NCBI GenBank assembly: GCA_002390845.1
Contig: DGQT01000091.1
Location: 1-8,760, forward strand
Direction of reading: 5' to 3'
DNA length: 8,760 nt
DNA from: Chitinophagaceae bacterium UBA4407
GTDB taxonomy: Bacteria > Bacteroidota > Bacteroidia > Chitinophagales > Chitinophagaceae
How positions within the stretch are numbered: the stretch's first letter is position 1; each line of letters begins with the position of its first letter. The notes under the pieces were generated by a model, which ran no database searches, was not told where the DNA came from, and was given only the letters and a program-made list of their open reading frames with translations. The translations under genes and the position numbers were made by a program. Positions 6,718 to 8,760 of this stretch are shown here, in pieces.

Positions 6718-6928
6718 TACTTCAATTCGCAATAACCGTAAAACCAATAGTTGTAAGCAGGAGGCTAAATTTAACAAACACCAAAAAAGAACACTGGATT
6801 TTAGTTCGGTAACTATTTGAATACATGCAAAATGGGTTACTTTCTTTCAACCTGCGTATAAATAGTGTAAACGATTACATCAGGGATAAAATGTAGATAC
6901 AAACAGCCTGATTGTAAAGAAAATTGAT

Positions 6929-6961
6929 GCCTGCTGTAAGTACAGCCGGCAATTATTTTTT
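6929..6961 (+). promoter_or_regulatory. Hairpin with T-tract upstream of the MGS-like gene
   Basis: GCCTGCTGTA (6929-6938) pairs with TACAGCCGGC (6941-6950): nine pairs with one T-C mismatch around AG. The two-base gap means that in RNA a few inner pairs must open to form a loop. It is followed by AATTATTTTTTAT. It resembles a small intrinsic terminator or attenuator, but also a 14-base operator palindrome GCTGTAAGTACAGC. It lies 31 bases before the ATG at 6992, so it could control this gene and the transporter after it. Confidence 0.45.
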
Positions 6962-6991
6962 ATAGCGGATAACAATTAAAAATTTAACAAA

Positions 6992-7459
6992 ATGATGAGC
7001 GCAATAAATATAAAAAACACAAAACGCATTGCTTTTGTAGTGCACGACGATAAAAAATCTGAGTTGATAGAATGGTCTTATTTTAATAAAGATATTTTGA
7101 TGCAACACGAGATTACCGCACCAGGCAATGCAGGAAATATTCTGGAAGGCACACTGAATAAACCCATTTCAAAATTGCCGGATGGTGAATTTCACCTTTT
7201 AAGTTCGTTGATAACTGAAGGGAAAATTGATATCGTTATTTTCTTCTGGAATACCAACGAAACACAGATGCAAAAAAATGGCATTAAGGCATTACTGCGT
7301 ACTGCACTTGCAAACAATGTAATTGTTGCGTGCAATAAAATTACAGCAGCGTTTATTCTTCATTCTTCTTTAATGAAAAGGGAGAAACCGTTGGAAACAA
7401 CAACCTATTCAAATCTTGTTGAAGAAAATGGAAGATTGCAGAAAATAAAAATTGCCTGA
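6992..7459 (+). CDS. Methylglyoxal-synthase-like protein with replaced active-site residues
   Basis: A 155-residue protein with the MGS-like fold. It aligns with E. coli MgsA from KRIAFVVHDDKK (residues 11-22; E. coli KHIALVAHDHCK) through LITEGKIDIVIFFW (73-86; LISEGKIDVLIFFW) and KALLR (99-103) to the CN..TA.FI..S region (114-125). His18, Asp19 and Lys22 match E. coli His19, Asp20 and Lys23. By this hand alignment the rest of the active site is gone: the GGDQQ loop is GEFHL, placing Phe67 at catalytic Asp71; Asn87 replaces Asp91; Gln94 replaces His98; Gly97 replaces Asp101; and the phosphate-binding TGTTGN is PGNAGN (44-49). Conversion of dihydroxyacetone phosphate to methylglyoxal is therefore unlikely. 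A sensing or ligand-binding role is possible but unproven. MM at the start leaves either Met possible. The MFS gene follows after 30 bases. Confidence 0.82.
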   Translation: MMSAINIKNTKRIAFVVHDDKKSELIEWSYFNKDILMQHEITAPGNAGNILEGTLNKPISKLPDGEFHLLSSLITEGKIDIVIFFWNTNETQMQKNGIKALLRTALANNVIVACNKITAAFILHSSLMKREKPLETTTYSNLVEENGRLQKIKIA

Positions 7460-7489
7460 GGCATATTTTTTAATTAAATTATTAAGACA

Positions 7490-8641
7490 ATGAATTTATC
7501 ACTTTCATATAGCAACACCAGGTTACACCGAATAGCTGTAAGTGTTTTTTTCTTCATAGCCGGGCTCACATTTGCAAGTTGGGCCAGCAGAATACCGGAT
7601 ATTAAAACAAAGCTTCAGTTAACAGAAGCAGGCCTTGGTGCTGTGCTCTTTGCGCTGCCGGTAGGCCAGTTGGTAAGTCTACCGCTTTCAGGCTGGTTAA
7701 CCTCCCGTTTCGGTAGCAGGCAAATGCTTATCGGGGCGGCCATTATGTTCCCGCTTACACTGCTTTTACTTGCACTTGCAGCCACCACATGGCAATTAAT
7801 TGCGGCTCTTTTCTTTTTTGGCTTGTGGGCCAACCTCATTAACATTGCAATGAACACGCAGGCAGTAGGCGTTGAAAAAATGTATGGCAGGTCTATCATG
7901 GCTTCCTTTCACGGATTGTGGAGCCTTGCAGGATTTACCGGCGCAGCCATAGGCAGTTTATTTGTTTCGGCAGATATATCTCCTTTATTGCATTTTTCTA
8001 TTGTCTGTGCGTTAACGGGTTTACTGGTATTTACCTTTTATAAAAACACATTGCCAAACAGTTTTGAAAGCAACGGCGCTCAACCACTTTTTGTTAAGCC
8101 TGACAGAAGAATATTAATGCTGGGACTTATTGCCTTCTGCTGCATGGTTTGTGAGGGCGCAATGGCCGACTGGAGCGGTGTTTATTTTCAAAAAGTTGTG
8201 CAAACACCTGTAGCATATACTACGCTTGGCTTCGTTGCCTTTATGGGCACTATGGCAACAGGCCGTTTTTTGGGTGATAAACTGGTTACAAAATTTGGAG
8301 TAAAAAACATTCTGCAGATCAGCGGAGTTTTAATCGCAGCCGGTTTAATGACATTGGTATTGTTACCTTTTACAGCAACTGCCATTGCCGGTTGTTTGCT
8401 TGTAGGCTTTGGTGTTTCGTGTGTTGTTCCGGTTATTTTCAGCCTGGCCGGAAAATCTACAGGCATGTCGCCGGGATTGGCTTTGGCTGCGGTTTCTACC
8501 ATTAGCTTCCTCGGCTTTTTAATAGGCCCGCCATTAATTGGCTTTATTGCACAGGCTGCAAGCTTGCGTTGGTCATTTACCATCATCGCAGCGCTGGGTT
8601 TTGGCACAACCTTACTGGCAGGTAAAGTAAAAACTGTTTAG
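7490..8641 (+). CDS. MFS transporter, YbjJ-type
   Basis: A 383-residue integral membrane transporter of the major facilitator superfamily; substrate unknown. The hydrophobic pattern fits twelve helices in two halves, with the longer loop at about 183-206 (YKNTLPNSFESNGAQPLFVKPDRR). Features seen: ASWASRIPDIKTKLQLTEAGLGAVLFALPVGQL in the first helices; the MFS loop 2-3 motif as SGWLTSRFGSRQ at about 63-74; NIAMNTQAVGVEKMYGRSIMASFHGLWSLAGFTGA in helices 4-5; EGAMADWSGVYFQ at the start of the second half; GRFLGDKLVTKFG as the second-half copy of the loop motif; and a final GPPLIGFIAQ. The MADWS.VY and SFHGLWSLG-like segments recall E. coli YbjJ, hence the group name. Probably co-transcribed with the MGS-like gene and ended by the stem-loop at 8679. 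Confidence 0.9.
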   Translation: MNLSLSYSNTRLHRIAVSVFFFIAGLTFASWASRIPDIKTKLQLTEAGLGAVLFALPVGQLVSLPLSGWLTSRFGSRQMLIGAAIMFPLTLLLLALAATTWQLIAALFFFGLWANLINIAMNTQAVGVEKMYGRSIMASFHGLWSLAGFTGAAIGSLFVSADISPLLHFSIVCALTGLLVFTFYKNTLPNSFESNGAQPLFVKPDRRILMLGLIAFCCMVCEGAMADWSGVYFQKVVQTPVAYTTLGFVAFMGTMATGRFLGDKLVTKFGVKNILQISGVLIAAGLMTLVLLPFTATAIAGCLLVGFGVSCVVPVIFSLAGKSTGMSPGLALAAVSTISFLGFLIGPPLIGFIAQAASLRWSFTIIAALGFGTTLLAGKVKTV

Positions 8642-8678
8642 GTCGGGCTGAATAAACAATTCAAGTCTGCATAAATCT

Positions 8679-8717
8679 AATCTCCGCAGTGTTTAAATAT
8701 GCTGTGGAGATTTTTTA
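8679..8717 (+). terminator. Rho-independent terminator after the MFS gene
   Basis: AATCTCCGCAG (8679-8689) pairs with CTGTGGAGATT (8702-8712) over 11 positions, one of them G-U, with a 12-base loop, and runs straight into TTTTATT. It lies 37 bases after the MFS stop codon in the right orientation. This is the clearest intrinsic terminator in the window. Confidence 0.85.
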
Positions 8718-8760
8718 TTGGCCCGGCTTAAGTTTTTTATAGCATCGGCTGTTGCGTCGC
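8711..8760 (+). repeat. Dispersed intergenic repeat R1, copy E, cut by window end
   Basis: TTTTTTATTGGCCCGGC, then TTTTTTATAGCATCGGC and GTTGCGTCGC at the last ten bases. The start resembles copy C read on the minus strand (TTTTTTGAGCCGGGC, then GAGCATCGTTGCGTCGCAC). The T-run of the preceding terminator is also the first bases of the repeat. Downstream half not visible. Same orientation as the MFS gene. Confidence 0.7.

Larger units (their letters stand above)
6464..6991. other. 528-base divergent intergenic region
   Basis: It separates the amidohydrolase start (minus strand) from the MGS-like gene (plus strand) and must hold both promoters. Identified inside it are repeat R1-D (6618-6717) and a hairpin at 6929-6950. 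I found no convincing coding sequence, tRNA or small RNA, and no Bacteroidota promoter with both elements at the right spacing on either strand. Short GTAAC/GTTAC and TCAGG/CCTGA inverted pairs occur between 6805 and 6912 but are too small to claim. Confidence 0.6.

Noticed and set aside
6964..6977. AGCGGATAACAATT, identical to part of the E. coli lac operator
   Set aside because: Only the right-hand part matches; the left half-site (AATTGTG) is absent and no LacI-type regulator is nearby. Surrounding sequence is native in style, so chance is the better explanation than vector sequence or a real operator.
8188..8607. 139-codon open frame antisense to the MFS gene
   Set aside because: The plus-strand frame carries clear MFS motifs and helices over the same bases; the antisense frame is a by-product.

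Overview
The window looks like an ordinary chromosomal segment of a Bacteroidota bacterium, most likely of the Chitinophagaceae type. The reasons are a low-to-moderate GC content, start codons with no clear Shine-Dalgarno sequence but A/T-rich leaders, a short RsmI without the C-terminal extension, a stand-alone PurS, and long intergenic gaps filled with small dispersed repeats. The taxonomic placement is inference from style; no rRNA or other marker gene is present.

Layout. 1-444 (+): 3' part of a hotdog-fold acyl-CoA thioesterase. 445-661: a heptamer tandem repeat, repeat copy R1-A and the pepP leader. 662-1951 (+): Xaa-Pro aminopeptidase with all five metal ligands. 1967-2030: palindromic repeat R2-1. 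2034-2798 (+) and 2795-3043 (+): pssA (phosphatidylserine synthase) overlapping purS by 4 bases. 3050-3128: palindromic repeat R2-2. 3134-3799 (+): rsmI, followed directly by R1-B. 3957-4532 (+): two-helix membrane protein of unknown function. 4581-4680: R1-C. 4736-6463 (-): exported amidohydrolase of the YtcJ/Amidohydrolase_3 type. 6464-6991: 528-base divergent gap with R1-D and a hairpin. 6992-7459 (+): methylglyoxal-synthase-like protein whose catalytic residues are replaced. 7490-8641 (+): 12-helix MFS transporter of the YbjJ type, then a rho-independent terminator and the start of R1-E cut by the window edge.

The genes are mostly unrelated housekeeping functions (lipid synthesis, purine synthesis, rRNA methylation, peptide turnover) and do not form one pathway. 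Plausible co-transcribed pairs are pssA-purS (overlap) and the MGS-like gene with the MFS gene (30-base gap).

The most unusual content lies between and beside the genes. A roughly 100-bp repeat family (R1) has five copies around the core TGCGTCGCA; four of the five sit just downstream of a gene and in that gene's own orientation. A second palindromic family (R2) shares an identical 19-mer and ends 3 to 5 bases before the start codons of pssA and rsmI. The third is the MGS-like protein, which keeps the fold signature but has lost the catalytic Asp/His set. I see no CRISPR array, transposase, integrase, tRNA or rRNA, and no clear defence or biosynthetic system.
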